Positions 34,787 to 47,002 are shown, counted from the stretch's first letter. The stretch: 64,000 bases of DNA from Sporothrix humicola (GCA_021396245.1 WNYE01000073.1:124001-188000); one strand, 5' to 3'. The notes: a model not told the origin generated them from the sequence alone. Translations and numbers: made by a program.

Positions 34787-36562
34787 ATGACAGAAAGTCC
34801 CGTTACAACGGGCACAGAGTCCAGCCTGCCTGTGACTGCCCCAGGAACACCCCCCTCACAGCCAGACACACAACCCGCACGGAAACCCCGGCGGCTCCGC
34901 CAACCGCGCACCCACCCAACATGTCCGGACCCGGGATCGCTGTACGACATTCTTCGTGAGAACTCTGGGACTTCACTCTTCGTTCTCCCGATTCTGTGGA
35001 CAGACCACCACCCGCGTCTTCTGCGCGCAAACTTCCTCGCACAAGAACCCATCCTCACACCGACACCATCAACAACAACGTCCAGCCCCAACTCGCCAGG
35101 TAGCAATCGCAGCGGCAGTCAGATTCAGCGGCCTTCCGAGATTGCAGAGGCCCTCAGCTACGATCTGACGTCACTGCTCTGCCGTGAGGACAACCGCCCC
35201 TTTAGCAAGTCTCGGGCGATCAAGAGCGTGCTCTCAACCTTGTTCCATTCGACGTTCAGCCGGCCAAAGAGCGCGGCCGAACTGGACATGCACTTTGGCG
35301 ACCGCGTCTTCCGCAGTGCTGTCCGCGTCCCCGTCATCTGGAAGGCCGCCGATGCCGCCGACACGTCGTTTGACTCGGCCGTTACTCGCCCCGTGTCTTC
35401 GTTTGGTCCCGGCCACGGCCATGCCGCCAATGGTGCCCGCGAGACAAACGATTTTAGTTGTCTCAACAGCACACAGAACACTCAGGCCAGCAGCAGCCAG
35501 GGCAGCTCAGACGGGCCCATCATTGCCTACGTCAACCGGACGCACCTCTCCATGATCCGCAAGAATCTGTTTAGGATCGTGCCGGGCCCGGAAGACGGCG
35601 ACCGCTGCAACACCCCCGTCGCCCAGCTCCAGGCTTTGCGGTCCAAGCAGCTCGTGCCGGCCGAGGCCGACCGCGATGCCTACCTCACCGGCGTGTTTCT
35701 CGCCATGGCCCAGTCGCATTTCTACGATGCTGCACCGTCACGCATGTCCTCGCAAATGTTCTGGTGGAACAGCCGCAACGGCAACGGCCGCAATTCTGCA
35801 CCCGCCGTCGCCACGGAGTTCCACGACATTAAGCTGCGTATCCTCACGCACGACGATGACACCAGCGATTTCATTGTCTACACCGCCGTCGTCACTGCCG
35901 CTTTCCTCAGACGGTTCGCCGAGCCTATGAAGGCCCCGGCTGACTCGGCTGCTTCAGAACAGGCCGGTATGGACATTGAGTACACCCGCGTGCCTGTGTG
36001 GCCGATCCTGGGCCTGCGTGAGCGGCTCGGCAAGGCTCTCGGCCGCGACCTGGTTGGTGATGTCCAAGAGGCTGCCGAACTGTTCAGCACCGAAGAGGAC
36101 GAGGTCGACGAGGAGGCCGAGCTTTCGAAGGAGGACACGCACACCAATGGCAACTCCAATGGAAAGTCCAACGGAAAGTCCAATGGCAATGGCAACTCCA
36201 ATGGCGACCACACCAGCGAAGCCGACAAGGCTGCCGCGCGGTACAAGGAAGCTCAGGACGCCGCGGCCGAACAGCAGCGCGCACAGAAAAAGGAGCAGGA
36301 GAAGCAACAGCAAGAACAAGACCAGCGGCTACACAGCTTGAAACGGAAGCGGACCGATAAAGTCTCCCTTTCGGAGATGCTGACAGCCTCGCTCGAGGAG
36401 GGCAGTGCCGGTGCCAACGCCAATGTCAGCGACACCAACGGTGGCGTCTCTCCGTCGCCGGCGGCTGCGGCCGCGGTTGCCATCACGTCACCAACACTCT
36501 CGCCGCGCAAGAGACGCCAGACGCGGCGCTCGCTGTCCTCGTCGTCGCTGGCTGTCTTCTAG
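34787..36562 (+). CDS. Hypothetical 591-residue protein, function unknown
   Basis: A single exon. I do not recognise the family. After a Pro/Thr-rich lead, residues 47-160 look folded (SLYDILRENSGTSLFVLPIL, then DLTSLLCREDNRPFSKSRAI), followed by KSVLSTLFHSTFSRPKSAAE. A second folded block spans about 245-430, with YVNRTHLSMIRKNLFRIVPG, the helical ADRDAYLTGVFLAMAQSHFY, and IKLRILTHDDDTSDFIVYTA. Then comes an acidic region, an Asn/Gly/Ser/Lys repeat built from 12-bp units (about 452-470), a Glu/Gln/Lys helical stretch and basic clusters (KRKRTDK, PRKRRQTRR) that could be nuclear signals. No membrane segment. Strong codon bias and length make it a real gene. The pattern suggests a nuclear fungal-specific protein, but that is inference. 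Confidence 0.75.
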   Translation: MTESPVTTGTESSLPVTAPGTPPSQPDTQPARKPRRLRQPRTHPTCPDPGSLYDILRENSGTSLFVLPILWTDHHPRLLRANFLAQEPILTPTPSTTTSSPNSPGSNRSGSQIQRPSEIAEALSYDLTSLLCREDNRPFSKSRAIKSVLSTLFHSTFSRPKSAAELDMHFGDRVFRSAVRVPVIWKAADAADTSFDSAVTRPVSSFGPGHGHAANGARETNDFSCLNSTQNTQASSSQGSSDGPIIAYVNRTHLSMIRKNLFRIVPGPEDGDRCNTPVAQLQALRSKQLVPAEADRDAYLTGVFLAMAQSHFYDAAPSRMSSQMFWWNSRNGNGRNSAPAVATEFHDIKLRILTHDDDTSDFIVYTAVVTAAFLRRFAEPMKAPADSAASEQAGMDIEYTRVPVWPILGLRERLGKALGRDLVGDVQEAAELFSTEEDEVDEEAELSKEDTHTNGNSNGKSNGKSNGNGNSNGDHTSEADKAAARYKEAQDAAAEQQRAQKKEQEKQQQEQDQRLHSLKRKRTDKVSLSEMLTASLEEGSAGANANVSDTNGGVSPSPAAAAAVAITSPTLSPRKRRQTRRSLSSSSLAVF

Positions 36563-39500
36563 TGGCCTTGAGGCCAAATGGCCGGCACGTCATCATCAAC
36601 TATCACGCATGAAAGAGAGCCAAAGCTCTCTATGAACAGGCGTTTTACGGACCCGTGTTTTTCAACAAACTATTTTTTTTTTTCATCTCAAGTTTTATTT
36701 TCCTTTTCACTGGCGTTTTTCGAGACAGGGCGGTCAACTACTCACCATATTCGGGTTGTCGGAACGGGCCGACACAGATACAACAAGGGAATAGGTTACC
36801 ATAGGGTTCATATGGCAAACCACAGGGAAGGCACATCTGTTTTTGTTTTTATTTTCATGTTTGCTCTTTCTACATTTGTTTTCTTCAAGACTTTTACTTC
36901 GACAGAGCGAGCAAGCGAGAGCGAGAGCCCTCTGGACGACATGACCACAAACCATTATGGGACACAAAGGACGGATCAAACGGACCACGGATATTTTGTA
37001 CCTGCATTTCTTTTGCATTTTTCTTTTCTTTTCCCTTCGATTTTAGCAATCAAAGTTTGTTACTTCTTTTCATCCAATGTTGTTTTTCAAAAGCTATTAG
37101 TTTAAGCCTGATACTCTTACAAGCAATGCAATGTGTGATGGCACGCTGTGTTTGTCACTCGGTATTTCTCAACGACGATGGCCCGTAAACAGTGATCTCA
37201 TGACGTGACTGGTGACTTGTGACGACGTAGATATAAGCTTGCCCCACGGAGACACAACATCGTGAAGCAAGTGTAACGCTGGCCGGAACCGACAGCCTGG
37301 GTCGGGTACCGTACCGGCATATGTTGGTAAAGGAGGATGGATGGGATGAAGCTTGTAAACAAGTCTAATGCTCCGTCGACCGTTCGCATGCATCGTGATG
37401 CCCCGTAGCACATACGGTAGATACGGGACATGCGATGAGACGAATGCGACGGAAGCAACAGAGCAATGGCATGACTGGCCTTAATGTAAGCATGCCGGTT
37501 GAGACTCCAAGATCGAGAAGCGACGGGTTTTAGATTTTAGGTTTACGATATAAAACACTGATATAATAACTGCAATCGTCAACCCCGGACGCTGGCTCGT
37601 TCCGCTCGGAGCATCCTGAAGCGAGACTTGGCAGATCTCGGTCGCTACAACGTAAACAGTGCTTGCGTGGCAATGGCATGGTAGCAGGCCTGCTGAATGT
37701 TAGGAGACGAAATAACATGGGCCAGCTGTCCAATATATTGGAGACATTAAGACAACGTCAGGACAAGCTTTCTCGAATCCGGGGACTGGAATGGCATCGA
37801 CGTAGTAGTTATTTTCGACGGCACTTTTCTGTCTTTCCCATGTTGACTGTCCAGCCTCAGCTTGCCCTACTTATGCACCAACTGAGGGGATACATAAACA
37901 AGCTTTTGGTGACGTTGATGGCTGAAAAATCATCTCAATAGCATGCAAGCCATCGGCGAAAAGCCTCGTTTTATGTCTTCTTTTGTCCTGTGGGCGCACA
38001 ACCATTTGACCAGACGAAGGGAAGCTTCTCTGGTCTGAAGTCAGGCGACCATCCCAGGAGAGGAAAAGACTTCTTTTGAATACAGAGCCTCATGTTTTCT
38101 TGGATGATGAAACAGGAAACGATACAGCGAGAAGATGTGGCGTTCAAGACATTAAATAGCTGTGTGTATGGCTTGTAAGGTAAGAAGAGCAAAGAGAATA
38201 CCAACTGCCGTTTTCTCGAATATCACGAGCGATACGACATATATCTGTACTCTGTACCACCAAATACATTCATGTCAGAATAAAGGGGAAGACACAATTG
38301 TACCACCTCATAAGGCTGACCCTAACAGACTTCTACGTTGGGGGTAAGCTGAGCGAGATTGTCGACGGGTTGTTTGCGAGATACGATCTGCCTGGTGACG
38401 GAGTCAACCATACTTTTGAGTTTCTTGACGTTGTACCCGTCACACAAGCATGACTAGAAGAATACAAAGATATCACCTCGTTTTCCTAAAAGGGGATCCG
38501 ATTCAGCACTGTCAACGATTTCCAACGGTTTGATTTCATGGCGTCTTTGTTGGAGGTGCCGTGTACTTATAGACTGTACTTTTGCTTGGGTTTCTGGGTT
38601 TTCGTTGTCAACCCGATGAATACGAATAATTAACGCCCAGAGACGATCACTCACAACGCGCCTTTTGCTGACAACGCGGCACAACAAAGGTTGGAAAGGG
38701 TTGCTTGAAAAAGCAGTGAGATACTGGGGTTTCGACGATAAACTTTAAAATTACAGGGCACACGCCGGGGAAAGAGGCTTTTGGAATACCTTTTCTCCAG
38801 TGCAACATGCATCATGACCAATGTCCAAACGACCAAAACGGAGCTCCTGTCCCAAGTGGAAAATCGTATCTTTGATCTTTCTCTCTTGCTGTGCAAAAAA
38901 ACGGTGCTCCGTTTTGGTCTGTTATTGTTCTCAATGTTATTATGACCAGGGTATCGGAAAGAGAGGACCACAAAACCTTGCCAGGAAGGATCCAGATGGC
39001 GTGTGGTGCGCTGTCTCTCTTGACAGGGGTTTGGTGCTGCGAAGAGCCGCAAACGCGTCTTCTCTCTTCTTCTTCTTATCCAAGCCTTTCGTCTCGAGGA
39101 TGTCAGCACACGCGACAAGAAAAGAAACAAATACTGGGACTTGTTTCTCTGTTTCCTGACCAGATGGGTAACCAAACTAGCGACGCCGATCACATCGCGC
39201 AAAAGAACAAGAGGCAAAGCGAGAGTGTCTGCAGTGTCGTTCTGGAGTCGAGAAAATCAATGGAGAATGGGATGAAATGCTGCAGGATAGAAGCCACAAC
39301 AGGTGTGGGTAGGACCAATATTGAGGCAGTGCTTTCTTGACTTGTGAGGGGGAGGGGACAATGTGTTAGTGAAGTGAATGACTTGAGGTGTGAGTGGGAG
39401 AGGGGACAATGGAGACTGGTCGGAGAGAAAAACAAGAGACGAAGCGACGAAACGCTGCATTGGAGGAGACGGTGAGGCTGAAAATGAAGAAACTGGGTGG

Positions 39501-42400
39501 GCACACCACTCAATGGCAGGGCACTCAGGGCATCAAGCACCCTGACAGAAGACTCAACACACTGCCAGCGGAATGAACAAAAGACTCCCCAAAACGACAA
39601 GCCGAAAATACGCAGCGACATGGATAGGTAAAAGCCCTGCCAAGCCTGGTCGGGCGACCCTCTGCGCTTTCCCCAAAAGGACGCTAGCGTTGTCGACTGG
39701 ACAGGCTTCACACCTCTCAAGACTCGCAAAAGGCTCCATCCGCTCTCTTTTGACTGGTGCAAAGAGCGCAAGAGCGGAATTGCCTTTTGGCACTAGGATC
39801 TAGCGGCCACAGGGGAAATAACGAGGGGGAGGAAGGAACAAGATACATCGGAGTGAAAGAGGGCAAGAGAGAAAGAACGTGGTGATGAACTCATTCTTGC
39901 CAGTCTTCAAACGTTAGTGCAAGAGCAATGCAAGATAGGCGCCGCTCTGGCCGAGACAGGAAAGAAGAAGATGAGCAAGAACTGTGTGGGCAACGTCGGT
40001 GAGGAAGTTGACGACGTCTGTGTATGTGCCGGACAAGGCAAGAACGAATAGGGGCAGCGCGAGAGTCAACAATGGACAAAAGGAAGGAACAACCACAACT
40101 CTTTCCTGACGACAAGATAGAAGACCAAAACAAAGCCAAATGGGAAAGCAAAGCGAAAACAATCCCTGCTTTTGCTTCTTCTCCTCACAACCATGAATCA
40201 CGACAACCACAAATCTGACGACGACAATGACAAGATCCAAAGTTTTGATCAGAGACATTTTGAAGGAAAACGGCAGCGCCCCCAACCTAGGGAGTGGTCC
40301 CTCCCGCCATTCCCCTGCCACCCACACGCAACCCACGTTGCCTGCCCATTCCTCGCGCAAGCAATGTCTCTCACTGCAAGCCACAAAGGTAATGTCTCTG
40401 TACACTGTCAAAGGCCCCGTTTTGGGCTATTTTTGCCTGCCACAACGATGAACTCGATGGCTAATGCATGTGCTAGATCGTTTTCTAATCGGGGCGGGGA
40501 GCCGCTGCTTTTCTGTGTCGCCTGGTTTTCAGACTTGCTCACTCTTTGCAAGTCGGATGGACACTCTCTCCGCCTTGTTTTTTGGGCTTTATGCTGTCTC
40601 CATCAGAAGCTTAGCCCTGTCTGGCGCTGTCTGTTGCATTGACACTGCCCAGTGACCGACAGAATAGTGGCACCGGTGCCACCAAGAAAGAACCAGCTAG
40701 CGGCCTGGCGGGTCTTCCCCTTTCATCTCTCACAGACCGTTTGTCGAACCGTCGAGATAGGCGCCAGAAAGGCCCCCAACGTTAATAAATCGAAAAAGTG
40801 AATGAGAAGAGAAAAGCGACAGTCAGAAAGAGATTCTGCCCTACGGTGTACCCGTTAGACTTGACGGTGGAGCCTAAACTTTGTCTCAAACAAGGTGCGG
40901 CGAATACTGGCCGCTGGCTAGCTGGGTGGCAAAGCTGGAGAGAAACAAGTGAAAAGAGCTAGAAGAGACAAAATCAGGGAGGAAGAGTGAGAGTGAGAGA
41001 CAAGATGGAAAAAGACAAAGAAAAGAAGTGAGCAAAAGAAAGAACAAGAGGCGCAAAAGGCTTGGTTTTCAAGAGGGTCCTTCGAGGGTCATCGAGGTCG
41101 TGTTCGTGGTGGAAAGGCGGCGGACGGCCGCTCTCTGGGCCCGACTGACATTTGGATCCCACGTCGCCATCCGCGGCAGGCTGTTTGCCCTCCATTTTGT
41201 TTCTTTTCGTCTGTTCTGTCTGTTCTGCCTGTCCCCTGGGACTGCTTCTTGGGCTCCAATGTCAGTCAGAATGGGACAGTGCAAAAAAGGCTTGGCCAGA
41301 CCACCCCCAGGCCACACCCCAGCAACCTTGCAGCTCAGCTCTCGGCCAGCGGCCCAGCCCATTGGCTCATCCAGTGCGGTTCGCCAGACGGATACCACCC
41401 TGAATTCTGGGTGAAGGACTCGGTGGGAGAAGGTGCACTGGTGCAGCAGCAGAAGGATGGCGATCACGAAGGGAAACAAGGGAAACCAAAGACGACCAAG
41501 AAACGTCTGCGACGTCCCGTGAAAACGGTGACTAAAACAAGCAATTCTCATCAAAGGATACGAGAAGGAGCACAATACCTGCACACTCTCACCCTCACTC
41601 TCTCCAGCCTCTGGTCCTTTGATTTATTCCTTTTCGCTGCTCAGTCTCACTGAGACTCTGCGCTCTTCACCGGGGACCGTCGGAAAAGAAGAAAATAGAA
41701 GGCAGAGGGAAGCATCAAGCTCGAAAAAAGAGAACAAAAGAAGACAGAAAGAAACAAAAGAGGAGCCGCCTCAGACACTGCGGAAGCTAAGGTTGCAGAC
41801 TATGTCGTACTCGAGGCTTGGCTTTTTGTTGGCCTTGGGATTGGCATCCCCTCGACCTCTGCTCGGTCATACTGGCCGTATTGTTGCTCCGGTTTTGAGG
41901 CTGGACAAAGACCCAAGAGACCAAAAACGAAAAAGAAAAGCCAAAACCGTTACCGTTATGGACCCTCCATCCTCGCGTGTGTTGCAAAAAGCTGCCATGG
42001 TGCTCTTTGCTCTTCTGGGCTGAGCTATCCTCTCACTAGCAAGCAATTGACTGGGGGGTCAGGTCTGTAATAAAACTAAAAATCTCCTTTTTGTCTCCGT
42101 TGTGCCCTCCTCCTCGGCCCTGATCTGTTCCTGATCGTTTTGTTTCTTCTTTTTGTCTCTCGATTTCCTATTGAGACTTCCCTTCTTCTTCTTCCTTTCC
42201 CTTTTTGCACATCGTCTCGTCCTCACCCAACCATCGTTGTTGTCGATATCGTCGGATCGTGTCTCGTCGGATCTTGTCTTTTGTTTTTCTTTCGGCTTGG
42301 GGTTGTCTTTCTTTAATTCTCTCATTTTCTACTTCTTTTATTCTCTCTCTAATAGTCGCGAACCTCACTCTCCGTCCCATATAACTTACATCCTCACACA
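36563..42400. other. 5.8-kb gene-poor region upstream of the wall-protein gene
   Basis: No convincing gene. Frames up to about 190 codons (for example 39190-39771 minus) lack motifs and gene-like codon bias. CTAGCGGCC occurs at 39800 and 40697, and AAAAGGC words recur near 39729, 41055 and 41287. The last 350 bases are C/T-rich and lead into the start at 42401. A long leader, a non-coding transcript or distal regulatory DNA are all possible. Confidence 0.45.
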
Positions 42401-43869
42401 ATGGTTTCGGCACTCTTCTCTGCCGCCGTGCTGTTCGGCGCGGCGGCCGAGGCTGTCCAGTTCAAGGCCGCCCCCGCAACTCTGGTGCCCAACATTCCCG
42501 GCAATGCCATGACCCCCAAGCCGACGTCGCCGCCCGAGCTGCGCCGCAACAACCTGTACCGCCGTGCCACCTCGGACACCACTGTTTACTACGCCCCGGA
42601 CAACACTTGCGGTTTCCTGTCGGGCAACGAGGGTGTGTAGCTTTCCTCATGCGACTGAACTCACTTCCAAGCCAAACACTCATTCTAACTAACTTCACAG
42701 ACAACGCCTACACGTGTAACAATCAGGATGCCCAGTGTGCCATTATCACTCTCAGCAAGAGCGGCTACATTGGCTGCTGTGACGACGGCGACTGCGGTGG
42801 TTTCCATCTGACATGTATCGACAGCTCCCAGTTCTTCTCGTCCAGCGCTTGCGGCTCCAGCTGCAAGTCGGACTCGTTCACGCTCAAGTGCACACAGTCC
42901 GACACCCCGTACTGTAACTCGGTCAGCATCAACGGCGGCGCTTCCCTCAAGGTCTACGGCTACTTCTGTAACGACGAGGCTGTGTCAACAATGCAGCCCA
43001 TCCTCACCACCTTCTCGGGCGAGACCGACGGCCGTTCGTTCTCCGCCTCCATCCTCGACACAAGCATTGTCAGCACCGCCGACGAGACCGAGACTTTCGG
43101 CGGCTCGCCTCACTCCACCACCACCTCCGGCGGCTCCACTAAAACCACGTCTAGCGGCGGCAGCAGCGGTACCACATCGGCCGCCCCCGCCCCCGCCAAG
43201 AAGAGCAACACGGGCGCTATTGCTGGTGGTGTCGTTGGTGGTGTCGCCGGTCTGGCACTGATTGGTGCCGCCGTTTTCTTCATCCTGCGCAGCCAGCGCA
43301 AGAACAACGGCATGCAAGGCAGCCCCGGCGCCGCTCCTGGTGCCCCCGGTGGTCCTGGCGGTGCTCCTCTGGCCGGCGCTGCTGTCGCGGGCGCTGCTGC
43401 TGGTGGCGTTGCTGGTGCTGCTTCGCCTGGCATGTCCCAAGTCAACACCCCTCCTCCCCAGCCCTACTACGCCGACCCTACCAAGACGCCCGAGTACGCC
43501 TACGCCGGCCAGGGCAGCCCACAGCCCGGCCAGCAGCCCTACTACCAGGGCCAGCAGCCGTACCCTCCGCAGCAGCCGTACTACGCCGCCAACGCCGTGG
43601 CTCCCTCGCCCGACCGGACCGACTCGACCTCGCCCATGCCTGTTGGCTCGTCTGTGCAGGACTACCGTATGAGCAGCATCAGCGCCGCTGGCAGCAGTCC
43701 CTACACTGGCGCCATTAGCCCGCAGACGACGGGCAACACAGCCGTTGCCAATGTTGCTGGCGGCCACCCCCAGGTCCCTGCGACGATCCACGAGGCGGGC
43801 GGCAACGCTGTTGGTGGCGCACAAGACTTCAACGCCAACCACCACGGCGAGATGCACGAGCTGGCATAA
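42401..43869 (+). CDS. Mid2/WSC-like single-pass cell-surface protein with HELA tail
   Basis: Two exons, 42401-42632 and 42701-43869, give 466 residues. The intron 42633-42700 has an unusual GTGTGT donor, a CTAAC branch point and CAG. A signal peptide (MVSALFSAAVLFGAAAEA) precedes a Cys-rich extracellular region with about 14 Cys (YTCNNQDAQCAII to YGYFCND), then a Ser/Thr/Gly-rich stalk likely O-mannosylated (about 185-240). One membrane span follows at about 248-272 (AIAGGVVGGVAGLALIGAAV) and then a basic RSQRKN anchor. The cytoplasmic tail is Gly/Ala- and then Pro/Tyr/Gln-rich and ends GEMHELA. The layout matches fungal wall-stress sensor-like proteins; a sensing role is inferred. A protein at the far end of the window ends in the same HELA. 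Confidence 0.82.
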
Positions 43870-44778
43870 CCGGGTGGTGCGGTGTGATTGTGTGTGTGAC
43901 TAGAATGTGAGACGAAAAAGAGACGGTGTCGGCCAGCAAAAACACAACAAACAAAAACAACAACTAAAGAAAAGAAAATAGCCGACATCAGACAAAGCGA
44001 CAACCAGGGGCGTGGTTTCCAATTTTGAACATATATTTTCAGCTTTTCTGCATTTGATTGCATTTTATACCTCGGGGGAATTTTTGGTTTATTTATTGAT
44101 TTCTTCGCCATCGAATTCATCTCAACGCCCTTCTTGTTTTTATATTTCCCAGCTATTTATTGTCTATGTTGACAACCTTCATACCTTCCTTATATATTAC
44201 ATAATGTTTTACACCTTTTATTTTAAAACCTTGGACCACTTTTGATTTTGATTTCGGATCTGATTTGACGTTGACTTTGGAATTTGACTTTCATTTCGGT
44301 TGATACAGACAACACATCGCATCGTTTAGCAGCCGCCAAAACCTCCGACTGATCTTTTAGCCATCCCATCTTCGACCACCTCTTTCCCCCGCATCGTCAA
44401 GGCTGCTCTCGGAGATGCTTAACTAGGATTGATCCTCGATATTGTTTCCCGGAGATGACCCCATTTTCGTCAAACAACAAATGTCCTTTTCATCCCAATA
44501 GCCCGTCCCGTAGGGGAGCGGCACGTCGACTCCCCTCTTATTATGAGCATCTCCTCTCTTTACCCGCAAACCCGCTCAGCGCCTGTTGGAACTGGTTCGT
44601 GGGGCCGTGACGCCGGAAGCGCAGAAGTCGAGAACCTGGTAAAGAGGTGCTAACAAACGACACAGAGGTAAATAAAACGTGGCGGAACAGTCGATCATGG
44701 ATCCCACTAACGCATGGGAGTCACAAGCTCTCCAGCCTTTAATGGGCAGTTCTCTTTCACTACCTTCTCACACTGACA
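43870..44778. other. Intergenic, 3' region and sedolisin promoter
   Basis: Bases 44020-44260 are T-rich and AT-rich, a likely 3' end zone. The remaining 500 bases form the sedolisin promoter. No gene seen. Confidence 0.4.
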
Positions 44779-46902
44779 ATGTACATTCTCGCCAAAATGT
44801 TTGCAGGTCTTCTCATCTTGCTCTGTGCTTTCACTGCAGAGATAGCAGCCGCAACGACGCGACCTCGACCTGTTCCTCGCAGCGATCTCGTTCGCCATGA
44901 GTTCCAAGACACTGGCCTCCTTGAGGGATGGCGGCGACGTGAGCGTCTGGCTGCTTTGCCAAAGTTGAACCCGAGGGCAAATGCAACGGCGTCCCTTCTC
45001 CCAATGCGCATTGGCTTTCTGCAGCCAGACAGCGTCACGGACAAGGCGCACCAAATGCTGATGGACCGCGCCGACCCCGAGTCGCCGCTCTACGGCCAGC
45101 ATTTATCAGCGCAAGAAGTCGTCGACCTATTTGCACCGGCCGACGACGCTGTCCAGGCTGTCACAGACTGGGTTGTCTCGTCAGGCGGGATCCCGGCAGA
45201 CCGAGTGTCTCTGTCGACCAACCGGCAGTGGCTGCAGTTTATGGCCCGGGTCGACGAGGCGGAACAGCTGCTGCAGGCCGAGTTCTACAGCTACGAGCAC
45301 GTGGAGAGCGGCGTGCGGCTGACGGCGTGCCCCGAGTACCACGTCCCGGCGCCGCTCCAGAAACACATTGACTACATCACGCCCGGCACAAAATTGGCGT
45401 CGCTGGGGTTTCACGAGAGGGTTGAGGCGGCGAGTCTCGCGAGAAGGGACAGGGCCAACAAAAAGGTGCAGCTGAAGAGTGCGGAGTCCAGGGATCCGGC
45501 GCCATGGGAGACGGGTGGCTGTGACGAGACGACGACATTTGAATGCATCCGGTCGCAGTACGGCCTGCCCGATCCGTCGACGACAGCAACAGCAACCCCC
45601 GTCGCCGGCAACGAGGTCGGCATTTTCGAGTCGCTGGGCGAACACTACACCCCCAGCGACCTGGACATTTTCTTTTCGTGGGTGGCGCCCGAGCTGCCGC
45701 GGGCATACGTGCCGGAACTGCGGGCCATCAACGGCGCTACCGGCGCAGCCACCAAGGCCACGGCGGGAAGGGGCCTGGAGGCCAACATGGACCTGGAAAT
45801 CGTGATGCCGCTGGTGTACCCGCAAAAGACGGTCCTGTGGCAGGTGGACGACGAATACTACGAGCTGGCGGTGCAGCGGTCCGGGTCAGGCTACAGCGGC
45901 GTCTTCAACACGTTTTTCGACGCCATTGACGGCAGCTACTGCACGTCGAGCTCGTTTGGCTACACGGGCAACTGCGCCGACGCGGCGTGCCGCGACCCCG
46001 AGTACCCGGACACGCACTCGGGGACAGCGAGCGACGGCACGCCGCTCTCGACATACCAGGGCCAGCTGATGTGCGGCACGTTCAAGCCGACCAACGTGAT
46101 TGGGTTCTCGTACGGCAACGTCGAGACATTGTTTCCGGCCAACTATCTGCGGCGGCAGTGCAACGAGATCATGAAGCTGGGGCTGCAGGGCGTGACGGTG
46201 GTTGTTTCGTCGGGCGACGTGGGCGTCGGCGGGAAGGGTAGCAGCAGCTCGCAGCCCACGTGCCTGGGCAGCAGCGGCAAAGTGTTCCAGCCGCGGCTGA
46301 TTGCCACCTGCCCGTACGTGCTGTCGGTCGGCGCCACGATATTACAGAAGCCGCAAAACACGGCGAACCCGGCCAACCAGAAATCCAAGGCGGCGTTTGT
46401 CGAGACGGCGCCATCGGGGTTTGCGAGCGGTGGCGGCTTCTCGAATGTTTTCCCGACACCCGACTACCAAAAGACCGCCGTCGCCGACTACCTGGCCCAC
46501 GCCAACCTGTCTTTTACGGGCTACAACGGTGACGTGTCCGGCGACGCCGTTTTCAACCGCAGCGGCCGCGCCTACCCGGACGTGGCGGCCGTCGGCGACA
46601 AGATGTGGGCGGTCTACCAGTCCGGGGCGACACAGATCGCTGGCACGTCCGCCTCGTCGCCGATCTGGTCGGCCGTCATCACGCTGATCAACGAGGCGCG
46701 CCTCAAGGCGAAGAAGTCGACGGTCGGCTGGGTCAACCCGACGCTCTACAAGCACCCAGAGGCGTTTAACGACGTTATCGAGGGCTCCAACCCGGGATGT
46801 GGCTCGTCCGGATTCGTGGCGACGAGCGGGTGGGATCCGGTCACGGGGCTGGGCACGCCCAACTTTCCGAAACTCAGGGACCTGTTTCTGAGTCTGGCAT
46901 GA
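44779..46902 (+). CDS. Secreted sedolisin-family (S53) tripeptidyl-peptidase
   Basis: A single exon of 707 residues. Sedolisins are acid serine proteases that in fungi remove tripeptides from protein N-termini. A signal peptide (about residues 1-24) is followed by a pro-kumamolisin activation domain (about 45-225, with ADPESPLYGQHLSAQEV). The catalytic residues are all present: Glu334 and Asp338 in GLEANMDLE, the oxyanion Asp480 in VVSSGD, and Ser624 in AGTSASSP. The C-terminal calcium site is also seen (FNDVIEGSNPGC and SGWDPVTGLGTPNF). The enzyme should mature by autocleavage at low pH. Its 3' end faces that of the aspartic protease 100 bases away, placing two extracellular acid proteases side by side. 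The first ATG is used; a second, MFAGLL, six residues on, would also leave a signal peptide. Confidence 0.94.
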   Translation: MYILAKMFAGLLILLCAFTAEIAAATTRPRPVPRSDLVRHEFQDTGLLEGWRRRERLAALPKLNPRANATASLLPMRIGFLQPDSVTDKAHQMLMDRADPESPLYGQHLSAQEVVDLFAPADDAVQAVTDWVVSSGGIPADRVSLSTNRQWLQFMARVDEAEQLLQAEFYSYEHVESGVRLTACPEYHVPAPLQKHIDYITPGTKLASLGFHERVEAASLARRDRANKKVQLKSAESRDPAPWETGGCDETTTFECIRSQYGLPDPSTTATATPVAGNEVGIFESLGEHYTPSDLDIFFSWVAPELPRAYVPELRAINGATGAATKATAGRGLEANMDLEIVMPLVYPQKTVLWQVDDEYYELAVQRSGSGYSGVFNTFFDAIDGSYCTSSSFGYTGNCADAACRDPEYPDTHSGTASDGTPLSTYQGQLMCGTFKPTNVIGFSYGNVETLFPANYLRRQCNEIMKLGLQGVTVVVSSGDVGVGGKGSSSSQPTCLGSSGKVFQPRLIATCPYVLSVGATILQKPQNTANPANQKSKAAFVETAPSGFASGGGFSNVFPTPDYQKTAVADYLAHANLSFTGYNGDVSGDAVFNRSGRAYPDVAAVGDKMWAVYQSGATQIAGTSASSPIWSAVITLINEARLKAKKSTVGWVNPTLYKHPEAFNDVIEGSNPGCGSSGFVATSGWDPVTGLGTPNFPKLRDLFLSLA

Positions 46903-47002
46903 GGTGGGGGGGAAGCGGGCGTGACATTTAACAATCTTGAATACTACTTTTTTGGTTTTAGCTGCTTTCTTTTCCTGCGTCTATTCTAGCCATGTGCTCC
47001 TC

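Noticed and set aside
39190..39771. 193-codon minus-strand open frame in the second gene desert
   Set aside because: No motifs, Ser/Leu/Cys-heavy composition of pyrimidine-rich non-coding DNA, and no gene-like third-position bias.
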